From Ceratotherium simum simum (taxonomy: Eukaryota > Chordata > Mammalia > Perissodactyla > Rhinocerotidae), in the NCBI RefSeq assembly GCF_000283155.1, contig NW_004454163.1, positions 1,559,844-1,623,843 on the forward strand: a stretch of 64,000 nt of DNA. The letters run 5' to 3'. This document shows, in pieces, positions 10,926 through 22,576 of this stretch; position 1 is the stretch's first letter, and each line of letters begins with the position of its first letter. The position numbers and the translations under genes are program-made. The notes beneath the pieces were generated by a model. The model searched no databases. It saw only the letters and a program-made list of their open reading frames with translations, and had not been told where the DNA came from.

Positions 10926-11138
10926 TCACTGCTGTTCGAGCTTGGGCTTTGCTTTCCTCAAAGTCGGCCCGGGTTTCTGTTGTTGATACGGGAGTAGGAA
11001 GGAGTCAGAGGCCGAGAATCCGCGAGATACAGAGTTTTGCTCATGTAAATCCTGAGTCATTTTCATGTCCTGGTCATCCTTTACTTGATTTAATCTCAAG
11101 GATTTTCCTCTCTGCATTCTTTCCCAATATACCACTTG
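10926..11138 (-). other. Unidentified 70-residue protein-like frame, CpG-rich
   Basis: On the minus strand a frame opens right after a TAG stop at 11139-11141 and runs to a TGA. The deduced peptide is rich in K, R, Q, D and E and ends 'GPTLRKAKPKLEQQ', with no L1 or SINE signature. The DNA at 10935-11030 holds about seven CpGs in some 100 bp, much denser than its surroundings. The boundary 'tttctaaatag|caag' could be read as a splice acceptor, so it could be a terminal coding exon. A retrocopy fragment or chance are equally open. I do not recognise the product. Confidence 0.25.
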
Positions 11139-11290
11139 CTATTTAGAAATAAGATTTTTCTCCTTTTCAAATCTGCTGTAGAAGAGCCATAAATATATAG
11201 ATTTTTCCAATCTGCCTTTTTTCATTCAAGACCTTTGGAAATTTTCTTACGGATTAGTAACAATAGGGAAAAGTGAAATAATTACGTTTT

Positions 11291-11554
11291 ATTTTTTTAT
11301 TCTTTTTTTTTATTTTTTTTTTTGGTGAGGAAGATGAGCCCTGAGCTAACATCTGTTGCCAATCCTCCTCTTTTTGCTGAGGAAGATTGGCCCTGGGTTA
11401 ACATCTGTGCCATCTTCCTCTACTTTATATGGGACACCACCACACCAAGGCTTGATAAGCGGTGCATATGTCTGAGCCTGGGATCTGAACCTGCGAACCC
11501 CGGGCCTCTGAAGCGGAGTGTGCGAACTTAACCACTACACCACCTGGCCAGCCC
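11291..11554 (-). mobile_element. ERE-type SINE, antisense
   Basis: A T-rich tract, then 'gccctgagctaacatctgt', 'gctgaggaagattggccctg', 'ccatcttcctctact', 'ggatctgaacctgcgaacc', ending 'ctggccagccc'. Read on the minus strand this is a tRNA-derived SINE with an A tail. Flanking repeats 'aataattacgtttt' (11278-11290) and 'aataattgtttta' (11555-11567) are its target-site duplication. Confidence 0.9.
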
Positions 11555-11569
11555 AATAATTGTTTTAAA

Positions 11570-12080
11570 GGTGAAAAGATTCCCCCTCAAAGAGACTCAC
11601 AGTAATGTCTGCCTCTGGCATTTATCAGAGTGTAAATGGAGTTGAGCTACTCTTCTCCACATGCTCATGTTTAATTTTGACTGTTTTTCACGTGTACGAA
11701 TTCCAAACTATCAATAATTTAAAACTTCAATAGCTGAGTGAAATAAACTATAAAATATTCTCTAATGATAAATCTTTGTCCAATACACAAGAGAACATTA
11801 ATTCACAAGAGTCCTTGTACAGTTCACTCCCTGAACTCATATGAATTGGGTGTTATATTGTTCATCCTTTACCAGTCATAAATGCAAAGCTTCGTCAAAC
11901 TTGATGGAAGGGCCCTCACATAACTGCTTTAGTGCACTTATTACTATTTTTGACACAGATATAATTTTGAAATAGTCTGCCATTTTTGTGATAGGAAAAC
12001 AAGTATTTTTTCACTGTACAGACAATGAACAGTGATCTTTTGCATGTAGCAAATTCTAAACATTTTTCATATTTTCTAGA
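11570..12080. other. No gene seen between two SINEs
   Basis: AT-rich sequence with no repeat I can name. The minus-strand frames at 11916-12152 and 12125-12334 run into, or lie inside, the next SINE. Confidence 0.45.
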
Positions 12081-12093
12081 TAAACAATACATC

Positions 12094-12349
12094 GTATTTT
12101 TTTTTTTTTTTTTGGTGAGGAACATCAGCCCTGAGCTAACAACCATTGCCAATCTTCCTCTTTTTGCTGAGGAAGATTAGCCCTAAGGCAACATCTGTGC
12201 CCATCTTCATCTATTTTATATTTGGGACGCCACCACAGCATGGTTTTATGAGCAGTACATATGTCCGTGCCCGGGATCAGAACCTGTGAACCGCGGGCCA
12301 CCAAAGCAGAGCACGTGAACTTAACCTCTACCACTGGGCCAGCCCCTCA
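12094..12349 (-). mobile_element. ERE-type SINE, antisense
   Basis: A poly-T tract at about 12096-12113, then 'ggtgaggaacatcagccctg', 'gctgaggaagattagccct', 'gggacgccaccacagcatgg', 'cccgggatcagaacctgtg' and 'gggccagcccct'. An exact 12-bp target-site duplication, 'aaacaatacatc', flanks it at 12082-12093 and 12350-12361. Confidence 0.92.
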
Positions 12350-12620
12350 AAACAATACATCATTCGGTTAAATGCAAATATTTATCATGTGACCAATTAA
12401 ATAAAATCCATAGTTGGAAAATTTAGTAACATTTTTTATGCCCCAAACTATTAAAACTTTCAATATTTGGAGAACCAAACTGCTAAACTAGTATTTATTG
12501 GTTTATTTAATCTAGAAACTATCTAGTTATCATTGAAGCTGAAATAATCTGATATTAGATTGCATTTCTATTTGTTTATATATCAAGATTATTACAGGAT
12601 TGTAGCTTCTAAATAATGAA

Positions 12621-12642
12621 GGGGGTGGATGTATCCACCCCC
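12621..12642. repeat. Perfect inverted repeat with 2-base loop
   Basis: The arms 'gggggtggat' and 'atccaccccc' are exact reverse complements separated by GT. It lies at the left edge of an L2 fragment. No function is evident. Confidence 0.8.
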
Positions 12643-12644
12643 TC

Positions 12645-13010
12645 TCACTATTCTAGGCTCCTAACCTTGGAGTTATTTGCAATTTCGAACTTCATATCAC
12701 TTCTTAAAACCTTAACACCACCAATAATTTCCTATCTGTATTCTTTCCGTTACTACCAATGTGGGCCTTATTCTGGTCCTAACTGATTCATAGGTAGAGA
12801 AGAGAATTTGTTAGCAATCTTCCTACTGTCCTTTTTCCTCTAATTTACTCCCAAAATATCTTCTTCAAATGTGTTTTCTACCATTAACACCTCTGAAAAC
12901 TCTATAACTTCTAAGTATTTCTAAGTACTTCTCAAAGTGAATTAAAACACCTGACCATAAAGGCATTTGAAGGTCATCCGTTCACTTTCTCAGTTCACAT
13001 CCCCACCCCT
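12645..13010 (+). mobile_element. L2 LINE ORF2 fragment, degraded
   Basis: A pyrimidine-rich segment in the order of L2 ORF2: 'ctaaccttggagttatttgc', 'accaccaataatttcc', 'cattaacacctctgaaaac', with many changes. Placement in L2 is by the run of short matches rather than any single strong one. Confidence 0.45.
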
Positions 13011-13011
13011 C

Positions 13012-13860
13012 CATAGTTAAGCATGCTATTTTTATTTATACATTTGCTTGAAATATCCGTTGTTTCAAGTTAAAAACAAATATAATTTCAATTCTATATA
13101 AGAAATGCAAATAATTAGGAAATATCCAAATTCTTGTTCTGGACTGTTTTATAGCTGTTTGGGAAAAAAATAATTGAATGAAAACTCTATCTTTCTTCCA
13201 CATAAGGTAGCAGCAATTCTATCTTCTCTGCCTACATTATAAAGATCATTGTAAGGCCTACATAAATAATGCAAACAATCACCCTTTATGAATATAAGGT
13301 ATTACAATTATTTACAATACCAATTATGAAATTAATTTCTAAGGTATTTACCCATGATTGATAATCTTTTCTATACTTTTTAAATGAATCAGATCATGTT
13401 CTGCTTTAGAATCAGATGCACCTCTGCAAAGTTTTATTAAATAATAGTTTGATAAATCCACTAACCACTAACCAATAAAACCAGTAGCCAGAAATAAATA
13501 TGTACATCTCCCTTCCTTAGATTCTTAAGATGCACATAAAAATAATATTTGTGAGAGTGGAATTTGAATGTGTTTCCCATGATATTTGAACTTGTTCTTC
13601 AAAAGGTTATCTTTAAGTAAAAGAATATATACTAATGATCATGATTGTCTTATGCCTTTTGGTGCCATGTGGGGATAGGATCAACCACTTACCCAAAATT
13701 TAGTTCAAATTTTGAGACTTACGATGTTACATATACACCGTGAGGATCTGAAAAGATCTATTAATCACATAATGAGTCTTTCTGGAAAGAGAAGGGAAGG
13801 GTAGCAGGTTCAAAAATGGCCTGAGAGGGGAAGTAAGAGGGAGTGGCTTGGGGTTTTATT
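13012..13860. other. No gene seen; unassigned DNA
   Basis: AT-rich, with no open frame of interest and no repeat that I recognise. Confidence 0.4.
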
Positions 13861-13864
13861 GTAA

Positions 13865-16115
13865 TTTATTGACCCAGTTGGGTTAGCCAATTGTTTCAGC
13901 ATCATTCACTGAAAAAAATTATCTTTCTCCACTGAATTGCCTCTACACCTTTGTTAAAAAATAATTTACCATATTTGTGTGGGTATATATATGGGCTTTA
14001 TATTCAGTTTCAATTTTCCACGTGTCTATTCTTTTTGCAATAACATGCTGTCTTTATTATTATAGCTTTACATCAAAGCTTGAAACTGGATGGTGAAAAT
14101 CCTCCAAATTTGTCCTTCTTTACTATTGTATTAGCTCTATTAGGTGTCTTCCTTTTCCATATAAACTTCAAAGTAGGTTCGTCAATATTTACAAAATATC
14201 TTACTAGAATTTTGACTGAGATTGCCTGCCATCTCTAAATGAAGTTGGGAAGAATTGATATCTTGACAATAGTAAGTCTTCCAATCCACAAATATGGAAT
14301 ATTTATCCATTTATTTTGGTCTTCTTTGACTGCTTTCTTTAGTATTTTGTATTTTCCACATTCACATCCTGTATGTCTCTTGACAGATTTATACCTACGT
14401 GTTTCATTTTTTGGTGCTATTTTAATTTTTTTTTTTAATTTAAAATTCCAATTGTTCATTGCCGGCATATAGGAAAGCAATTGAATTTTGCATATTGACC
14501 CTATGTCCTATGACTTTGGAATATTTGCTTATTAATATAGAAGTTTTGTTTTGACCCAATACATTGTTTCTATTATGATCTTAATAGTTACCTTTTAGAT
14601 CAATAATTAATAAAACAAACAATTTTACCTCGTCGTCATTGTGTCCTTCGGTGGCACTCTTTCTTTATGTAGATCCAACTTTCTGAGCTATATCATTTCC
14701 TTCTGCCTGAAGACCTTCCATTAACACTTCTTGCAGGGCAGGTCTGCTGAAAATGCATTCCCTCAGTGTTCAGTATAATTTTGCTGGATACAGAATTCCA
14801 GGATGATGTTTTTTTTTAATTTTTTTGACCTTTAAATATTTCACTAAACTCTCTTCTTATTTGTATCTTTGTAAAAAGAAGTTCAATGTAATTCTTATTC
14901 TTGTTTCTCCACAGTTAAGGTGTTCCCTCCCCTCCCTGCCCCCATCTGGCTACTTTCAAAATTTTCTATTTGTCTTTGATTTTCTTTAGTTTAATACTAT
15001 ATGCCTAGGCAGAAATTTTGGCATTTATCCTGCCTTAGTGTTGTCTGAACTTCCTGCTTTTGTGGTTTGGTGTCTGTCATTAATTTTGGAAAATTCTCTG
15101 CAATAATTACTACAAACACTTCTTCTGTTCTATTCTCTTTCTTCTCCTTTTGCTATTCCAATTATGCATACGTTACACTTTTTGGAATTGTCCCACAGTT
15201 TTTGGATATTCTGGGCTTTTTAAGTTTTTTTTCTCATTGCATTTCAGTTTTGGGAGTTTCCATTGACATATATCTTCAAGCTCACTGATTCTTTTCTCAG
15301 CTATGGCTATTTTTTTTATCAGCTATTCTACTGATGAGCCCATCAAAAGTATCTTTCATTTTTGTTTCAGTGATTTTTACATCTAGTATTTCCTTTTCAT
15401 TTTTTTTCTTAGAGTTTCCATCTCCCTGCTTATATTACCCATCTGTTCTTACATGCTGTCTGCTTTTTCATTAGAGCCTTTAACCTTCAGAAATGTTTCT
15501 CTTGTGGTATAGCTTTTTTTCCTCCCTGCCTCTTACTTGCTTTCCTAGCTATATCATTCTCAATCTATGTCCTTGGAGTCTTGATCCCTATTAACTACAA
15601 TTTTTCTCCCTAGATGAGACATGAAAGCTGGAAGGGCCTGGAGTAAGGACTAATTACCTTCCACTAGCTGGGATGAGACTGTCAAAATTCCTTCCCATGG
15701 AATGTAGGCATTTGTGAAGAGAACCTGATAGGGTTCCTGGAGGTAAATCTCACAAAAGTCATGTGGTTTCCTTAAAACTGTGCCCCCAGGACCTTTACAC
15801 TCTCATGCTAGTCCACAATCAGCATCCACCAGTTTATCAAAATGCCAATTAAGTATTGCTATCAGTTTATGTCTCTAGCAGCTTTTGCTCCATGTAAGCA
15901 CATCTTAGTTTTATCTCTTTGAATGCCCCTGTCTCTTCCAGTTTTGTGTGATGGTTTTCCCTGTGTCTTCAGTTCCTTGACAGGTCCAAGGAAAGTTGTA
16001 GATTTTTCAGTGTGTCCAACTTTTTCTTATAGTAAGGATAGGAGTGACTACTGCCTATCTGTGACTACTACCTATCTGTTTACACGTTGGAGCTGAAATC
16101 AGAAGTCCCTGCTAG
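13865..16115 (-). mobile_element. Long antisense L1 (ORF2, ORF1 and 5' region), old
   Basis: The plus strand reads an L1 backwards. First comes the ORF2 region ('ctgaattgcctctacacct', 'ctgtctttattattatagct', 'cttccaatccacaaatatgg'), then upstream L1 sequence ('acttcttgcagggcaggtc', 'gctggatacagaattccagg', 'ccaattatgcatacg', 'ttgtcccacag'), and a tail with 'tggagctgaaatcagaagtc' near 16100. The two ORF-like frames at 14235-14480 lie inside it. All reading frames are broken. At about 2.2 kb it is the longest single LINE piece in the window. Confidence 0.8.
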
Positions 16116-16464
16116 TATTTTTAATGACTTTTAACACTGTAAAGCATGTGCATTTTAATTACATCTTTCTAATAAAGAAACTCCTACAGCACCATAGTCC
16201 TGTACCAGGTAACATATTTTCCCTAGGTAATTCATGTCATAAATATTATTACCTCATGGTTTACACTTAATCTCCTATGCTTGCTGCTCCTGGTAATATC
16301 TAAAGTACTGGCCCAGCACTTTTGTCATAAACTTATACTGAGAGTTAGAGTTAGAAATATTAGACATCATGCATTTTACAATATAGTATACATAATCAAT
16401 ACAGAACATCAGAAATTCTAGGCAATCTCATTTTGCAAATGATCAACACATTTGATATAAACAC

Positions 16465-16532
16465 GTATGCATACATATATATACAAATGATACATATGCA
16501 TGTATAAATATATATGCATGTATATATTATTA
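16465..16532. repeat. ATACATGC-type low-complexity tract
   Basis: Repeated tata, catgc and gtata steps with short self-complementary units. It is a simple-sequence region. Confidence 0.7.
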
Positions 16533-17210
16533 TTTTTCTTGAGTGGTAATCCAAGATCCTGAGGTGTATTCACTTGGTGCTCTGCCTCCTGAACTTTCTG
16601 GACACTTTATGCAAAGTTTCATTCTTGGAAAGCCCTCAGGGAATATAATTTGAGGTCCACTTTTGTTCAGTTATCTTGTCTTACCTTGTAGACCATAGCT
16701 CAAGCTATATTTCTCTACAAACGGTTATGAAATTTTCCCTTCTCACTTTTCATGAAACAACTAGCTGGCTATAATTTCTGCCTATTTATTCTACTCTTCA
16801 GCATAAAACACAAGCTACTGTGACTTTACCAATGTCATGGGAGTAGCGGAAATTAACCCCTTAACTGATCAAAGCCATTTTATCTCAGTGTTTATTCTTT
16901 ACGTTACTCTCATCTCTTATTCAGAGATTTGCCTCCTTCGCTATTTCCAAATTCAGTTATCTAGTTCCTCTATGCCTCTGTCTCCCAGTATTTCCTTATA
17001 GAATGACATTATCAAGCTTACATTATTCTTCAATATTCTATAATAACAGCAAATATAGAAAAGAAAGGAGGCATTGAGGAACATCTTTCCTCAATGAAAA
17101 AATTCAGGTGATTAAAAAATAGAAAAGTTAGTAAAGATAAACTTATAACTCTTGTGTAAAAAAAAATCACATATAAATGAGAATTTTTTTTTATTTCATG
17201 GAATATTAAT

Positions 17211-17243
17211 AATACACACATACACACACACATACACATATAC
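17211..17243. repeat. (AC)n microsatellite, interrupted
   Basis: A run of ACAC steps broken by ATAC units. The 72-codon minus-strand frame here is a translation of this repeat and its flank, not a gene. Confidence 0.85.
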
Positions 17244-17389
17244 AACAACTGTTAAATGCTGTATTTTCTCATGTTGCACTCTTTGGTCTTATCTATTTCT
17301 CACTTGGTACTTTCTCCTGACATGATGTCACTATTATTTACAACTTTAAATACCATTTAAGAATCATTATCCCAAGAATACAGTTCATA

Positions 17390-18290
17390 GTGAGATCTGA
17401 GTACCAAGTATTCTAAGTAACTGCCTACTTGACATATCTATGTGGATACTTCATATGCATTTTTAACTCAAAATGTTAAAACCTGAATTCATCACCATTC
17501 TCTAACCAACTGAAAAAATATACAACCAAGTAAAAACAATACAAAAAAAAAAACAAAAATTCTAATCATCTATGTCTTAGTAGATAGCAACATCATTCAT
17601 CCAACAGCACAAGGCAGAAATCTGTGAGTTTTTCTTGAGACTTTTCTCCCCAAACCGCCATATCTGACCAGCCACCATGTTTTATAGACTTGACTTCTAA
17701 ATAAATCTTGACTTCATTCCATCTCCACTATCTCGGTCATCTTGTCTAAAGAATCATCAATAGTTGTTCATTGTTCTCCATCTAAATCCAAACCTTGTGA
17801 CTTGGACATGAAAAGTCTGTAGAATTTAGATATCACCAACTTCATGACATTCATATTGTATCATCTCCTTTGCTTTCTTGTTTCTTACCGAATTGCCCTC
17901 GTCTTGTCACTTTAATGGCTATGCTACTTTATGTTTTGGATTATTCCTAGAAGCCATTCCCTCTTTTAGAATATTCTTCTTCTTTTTTAGTTAATTCAGA
18001 CTCAAATATTCACAGCTTACCTAAAATGACTCTTTCTCAAAAAACTTTCAATTGAACTTTTAGTCTCGATTTGGCCCTCTTCTTATATCCCAGCATAACA
18101 CTTTATTATTTTGGCACAATTGTTTTAAATAATTGATTGTGTATATAGTTATTTAATGTCAGTATCCTCTATTAAAATTCCTTTTCAAGAGAGTAGGGAT
18201 TATATATTTCTTTTTCATTGGCTTTATCTTAGTAAATAGCATAGTCTTGGTTCATAGTAAATACTCTATTAATATTTGTTAAACAAATGA
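17390..18290 (+). mobile_element. L2 LINE, longest copy (ORF2 end plus 3' UTR)
   Basis: About 900 bp follow L2 in sense order: 'aactgcctacttgacatatc', 'ctcaaaatgttaaaacctg', 'gaattcatcaccattctc', 'tctgtgagtttttcttgaga', 'tttaatggctatgctac', 'cctctattaaaattcc', then the terminus 'agtaaatactctattaatat' and 'ttgttaaacaaatga'. A short A-rich interruption sits at 17538-17556. It is decayed and cannot encode protein. Confidence 0.8.
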
Positions 18291-18294
18291 CAGT

Positions 18295-18935
18295 GATTTT
18301 ACTAAAAAACAAAACAAAAATATATTTTATAATTTATTTTTCCATAGGCAATTTCTGACACATACTGAAATGTCATATATTCTAGCCAGGATCCTAGTAA
18401 TTAGATACAGGAAGATGAAACTTTAAGTAATTTAGGGTGGCTATATAGAGTTTGCAATATACCAGTGGTAATAAACAAAATAAGCTGCATTTATATGCCA
18501 AAGTAATGTTAACCAGCATTAAAAAGTATACTAAGACTTACTTATGTTTACCCAGGAACATGTATACTAAGGAAAACAATATTATTATAAATAGACCATA
18601 TTGTCACACACAGGATCATATTTTATATATCTTCATATGCCCACAAAATATAAATAAAACATACATTAATAAACATATATACATTAATATGTCATATTAA
18701 TATCATATAATTAATATATAATATCATAATTATGTATACATACAAATTATATAATATAATTTGTTATATTTTAATGCAGTTGATATTAATATATGTTAAA
18801 ATATGGAACATGTATATGGCATTTAAAATTTTGTTATATAAATGAGTATATACATTTATATAGATATTTATGGTGGATTGAGAATATATTAAACACATTT
18901 ACAAAATTTTCCCAAATCTTTTAGACTTTATCTTA
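18295..18935. other. Very AT-rich low-complexity DNA
   Basis: Dominated by AT steps at 18650-18880. The plus-strand frame 18452-18700 is composed of AT-rich codons only. I see no repeat family or gene. Confidence 0.5.
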
Positions 18936-19110
18936 ATTTCTTTTGGCATCTCTTTGAGACTCCTAAAAAATTACTACTTTTCTTTAGTTCTCTTATTTAC
19001 ATTTTGAAGCTTAAAAAAAGACTTGATTTTTTAAGATAATAATTTAAAGTTATTTTATGACATTTTATACTAAATTGTAATTTGATAAGAAATAGTAATC
19101 CTATCTAAAC
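18936..19110 (-). repeat. Exon-like unit, copy A of a diverged duplication
   Basis: This segment and 19531-19690 align over about 160 bp, sharing 'gattttttaag' and 'agctctctta'/'agttctctta' in the same order. On the minus strand the core encodes 'IRELKKSSNFLGVSKRCQKK' before a stop, parallel to copy B. I do not recognise the source. It may be an old duplicated exon, or a repeat family I cannot name. Confidence 0.4.
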
Positions 19111-19530
19111 CCGATAAAATGCTTCAAATTTAATGTTTTTCAACTATATTGTCCCTTTAATTCTGTTCTTAACCCTTAAAGTAACAAATCTATACATATA
19201 AGGCACACCTGATTTTTGGCTGATGCCTTTTTCAGAAATACTGCTTCAAAGTTTTTAAATCTCCAAGAATAAAAGTAACTTTCTCAAGAACTACTGCTAG
19301 AGAATATCAGGAATTTTATCTTTCCAGTTTTTGAATTAGGCTCCCATTGAACTTTCATAAATTCTTGATTTCAGGCCTTGTTTTCTGAACTCATTTTTTT
19401 CCTGGAGAATGAAATGCCATTGAACTGTCATTTGAACAAAAATCTGATCTTTTAGTTCCTTCTTACTGAAAGCAGAAGAAGTTTAGTAATATCACATTTC
19501 CTCAAGTTTTCTTTTGGGTATCATTTATTC

Positions 19531-19690
19531 TACTTTCTTTAGTTGTCTCTGTGAGATCCTTAAATTATTATTGCTTTTTTCTAGCTCTCTTACTGTAAAT
19601 ACAAATTCTAAGTAAATAATTTGATTTTTTAAGGCTAGTTTTGAGACCTTATGCTAAATTTCAATAAGATGTGAACGAGCAAACCTACAT
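19531..19690 (-). repeat. Exon-like unit, copy B of a diverged duplication
   Basis: The minus strand encodes 'VRELEKSNNNLRISQRQLKK' before a stop, with helix-forming, charged residues as in a coiled coil. An acceptor-like 'tttgtatttacag' precedes it. Further along the same strand, at about 19345-19470, a second charged frame begins after 'cttctgctttcag'. Together these look like a decayed multi-exon piece, but no parent gene is recognised. Confidence 0.4.
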
Positions 19691-20000
19691 GAGAAAAAAG
19701 TGATTAAAGTGACTAACTTTAAATAATTGAGGAAAATTTAATCTGAATTATTTACACACAAGTCTAAATCATGGCTTTTCTTTTAAAATATATGATTTAA
19801 TTCATATTAACTGCAATTAATAACAAACAATTTATTAACAAATTGTCAAGTAAACATACCATTCAGTCTATTTTAATAAATGGGTATTTTAAAATGTCAA
19901 CCTTAATTCAAATAAAATGAGACTGATAAAATGATTTTAAAAATTATTTGAAATTAGTTGTTTTCTTAGGCAGTCTAACCACTCTTCTTCACAAAAATAT

Positions 20001-20140
20001 AATTTTTTTATAAACAGAATAGTAGATTAAAGATGCCACAAATTCTTTGCTAATCTTCCCATGGAGGATTTCTCAATGGAATGCTTACTCTCCAGGAAGT
20101 AAGCCTAAATGTTGAGGTATCCACCTACATTGAAATGATC
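20001..20140 (+). mobile_element. LTR fragment, left member of a direct repeat
   Basis: The sequence 'agtagattaaagatgcc', 'ctcaatggaatgct' and 'gaagtaagcctaaatgtt' is repeated with divergence at 22577-22712. It is probably a truncated MLT1-like LTR lying upstream of a MaLR internal region. Confidence 0.55.
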
Positions 20141-20154
20141 AGATTACTACTGTA

Positions 20155-21561
20155 ACGTATACCCAAAAATGTGAAAGTGGAGTTGGAATGGGGTAGTGGG
20201 AGTAGGCTGGGAGAATTCTGAGAAGCATAATAGTAAAAGCCTAGATTGCCTTGAACAGACTGTAAGAAGAAATGAGTTTGTTAAAGTGCTGCTAACGAGG
20301 GCTCTGAAGGAAGGCAGAAAAATGCTATTGGAAATGGCAGGAAATGGGATCCTTGTTATATAGTCTCAGAACGCATAGCAAAATTGTGTCCTGGAGTTAT
20401 CTGGAAAGCCGAACTTGTAAGCAATGAATATGGATATTTAACTCAGAAGATTTTCAAAATGTTGACAATGCTGCTTATAGTATAACGGGAGTGGGGGAGA
20501 TAAATTAAGGGAAGAACTGTTAAACAAAAATGAACCAGAACTTGATGATTTCGGAAAATCTCAGCCTATCCAGATGGCAAAAGGCACTAAAATTAAAAAA
20601 TTCTTCTGAAAGTGTGACATAAAGAAAAAGCTGTGGGTGTGGTTGTACAATGTTTAGTTAACACATCAGAAAGATCAATAGATGAGAGTACTCAGTCACA
20701 CAGAAGGCTCTTCAAAGACATGAAAGGACAAATCCTCTCAATCAAATCAGAGGCTCTTTAGACATTTTAAGGATATTGCCCCTCACCTATTTCAGCAGAA
20801 GCCTGAAGTAGGGATTATTTCAGAAAGGTCTGTGGTGGAGGCTTTTTCTAACTGAGTGATCCTCTGTTAAATCCATGAAAAATTCACAAGTTTCTTGAGA
20901 ATTTTACATTAGCAGAAGCTCTGCCAGCTTAGACTGAAAAGAAAGGGACAGGAAGACTATGAAAAGAAAGAAGGCTCCTGGAACCCCAAACTTCTACTGA
21001 CAGAAAGCAGTGTAATAAGAGTACTCAGCTGCAAATTGCGTGAAAACAAAAGCATGCCTCCAAGGGTGGAACCAAGAGCCCAGAGGATTGAACTTAGAGG
21101 TAAGAGGGTGAAATGAGAGCCAGAGACAGCTCTTTCCAGGCCTAGAAACTTAATGGGGTTTGCCTGGATAGATTTCAAAATGGCTTTGGACCAGTGACTC
21201 CTTTTTGCTTGCATTTCTCCCTGTTTTGAACTGGAATGTCTATAACTGTTACCTTATTCTAGTCTCACCATTGTATGTTAGGAGTGTTGTGAGCCTATAA
21301 CTTGTTTCATTAGCTTCACAGGCTTACAAATGGTAAGAAATTGTACTGGGAGCCTCATCTGCACTTGATTTATATTATGTAGAAGATGAGCTTTGGGACC
21401 TGAGATTTAGATGAAATTTGGGAGTTTTGAGTTGATCATATTAGGATGAAATTTTGGACTTTGAGTTAGTGCTATAATGAGACTTTTTGGGCCCTTTGGA
21501 AGGAGTGAATATATCTTGCACTTTAGAGAGATGTGGATCATGAGGGCTAGGGGACAGAACA
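20155..21561 (+). mobile_element. MaLR (ERVL-related) internal region, non-coding
   Basis: The block follows the internal part of mammalian MaLR elements in sense order: 'gttaaagtgctgctaacgag', 'gtgtggttgtacaatgttta', 'atttcagcagaagcctgaag', 'cttgcatttctccctgtttt', 'tttggactttgagttagtgc' and a purine-rich 'aggggacagaac' just before the 3' LTR. MaLR internal regions are not known to encode viral proteins, and the minus-strand frame 20957-21214 is chance. Confidence 0.75.
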
Positions 21562-22562
21562 TGGTAAGCAGAATTTGGGCCCCATGACTTCAGCCCTCAT
21601 TGCCACACTCATGAATATGTTATATTACATGGCACAAGGGACTTTGTAGATGCAATTAAGACTATTATATTAGTTTCCTAGGGCTGCCATAACAAATTGT
21701 AATAAACTTAGTGATTTAAAACAATAAAAATGTATTCTCTCACAGTTCCGGAAGCTAGAATTCTGATGTCAAGAATTTATCAGACTGTGCTCCCTCTGAA
21801 GCCTCCATGGAAGAATCCTTTCTCCCCTCTTCCTAGGTTCTGATGGTTGCTGGCAATCCTTGGTATTTTGGGCTTGCAGCTGCATTCATTTGACCTCTGC
21901 CTTGGTTATCACATGGCCACCTTCTTTCTCTGTCTGTCTGTTTCTGTGTGTCCTCTACTCTTCTGATAAAGACAACAATCATGTTGGAATTAGAGCCCAC
22001 CCTAATTTCAGTATGACCTCATCTTAACTTTATTAATTATGTCTGCAAAGGCCCTATTTCCAAATAAGGTCACATTCTGAAGTTCTGGGTGGACATAAAT
22101 TTTGGAGGGATACTATTCAACCCAGTACACTTACTAATCAGTTGACCTTAAAATAGGGAGATTACCCTGGATTATCTGGGTGGGCCCAATGTAATCACAT
22201 AAACCCATAAAAGGAGAGCTTTTGCCCAGTTGAGAGCAGAGGACCAAGTAAGAGAGATTTAGCAGAAGGGAAAAAGAGAGATTCCAAATGCCTTTGCTGA
22301 CTTAGAAATGCATGGAAGGCATGGGAAGGAAACATATTCTTAGAAAAAAATGAATAAGCGTGAAAGTAGATTCTCCCCCAGCATCTCCAGGTAAGAGCCC
22401 AGGCCAACAGACTCCTTGATTTTGGCCTTGTAAGACCCTAGCATAGTACTGGTCAAGCCTGCCTAGAAGTTTGACTTACAGAGCAGTGAGATAATAAATG
22501 CATGTGTTTTATACTGCTAAATTTGCAATAATTTGTTATGGTAGCAATATAAAACTAATACA
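21562..22562 (+). mobile_element. MaLR 3' LTR, split by a second LTR
   Basis: The LTR starts TG at 21562 ('tggtaagcagaatttgggcc'). It reads 'catggcacaagggactttgt' and is broken at 21665-22129 by another LTR. It resumes with 'cagttgaccttaaaataggg' and 'ggattatctgggtgggccca', then 'gagataataaatgcatgtgt' and ends '...aaaactaataca' at 22562. Without the insert it is about 535 bp. It belongs to the MaLR class; I cannot fix the subfamily. Confidence 0.8.
21665..22129 (-). mobile_element. Nested MaLR-type LTR, antisense
   Basis: On the plus strand it begins 'tattagtttcctagggctgc', continues 'ctcacagttccggaagctag' and 'ggaattagagcccaccctaa', 'ccaaataaggtcacattctg', and ends 'actattcaacccagtaca'. This is the reverse of a MaLR LTR. 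It lies entirely inside the LTR above, so it is the later insertion. Clear 5-bp flanking duplications are not visible. Confidence 0.8.
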
Positions 22563-22576
22563 CTTTTCTGTCCGGA

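Larger units (their letters stand above)
16120..17385. other. No gene seen; AT-rich, simple repeats
   Basis: Unassigned sequence containing alternating purine-pyrimidine 'atacatatgcatgtata' motifs at 16470-16530 and an AC run at 17211-17243. No coding signal. Confidence 0.45.

Noticed and set aside
20155..21561. MaLR internal region as a viral coding region
   Set aside because: It matches the non-coding internal part of MaLR elements, and no gag, pol or env frame is present.
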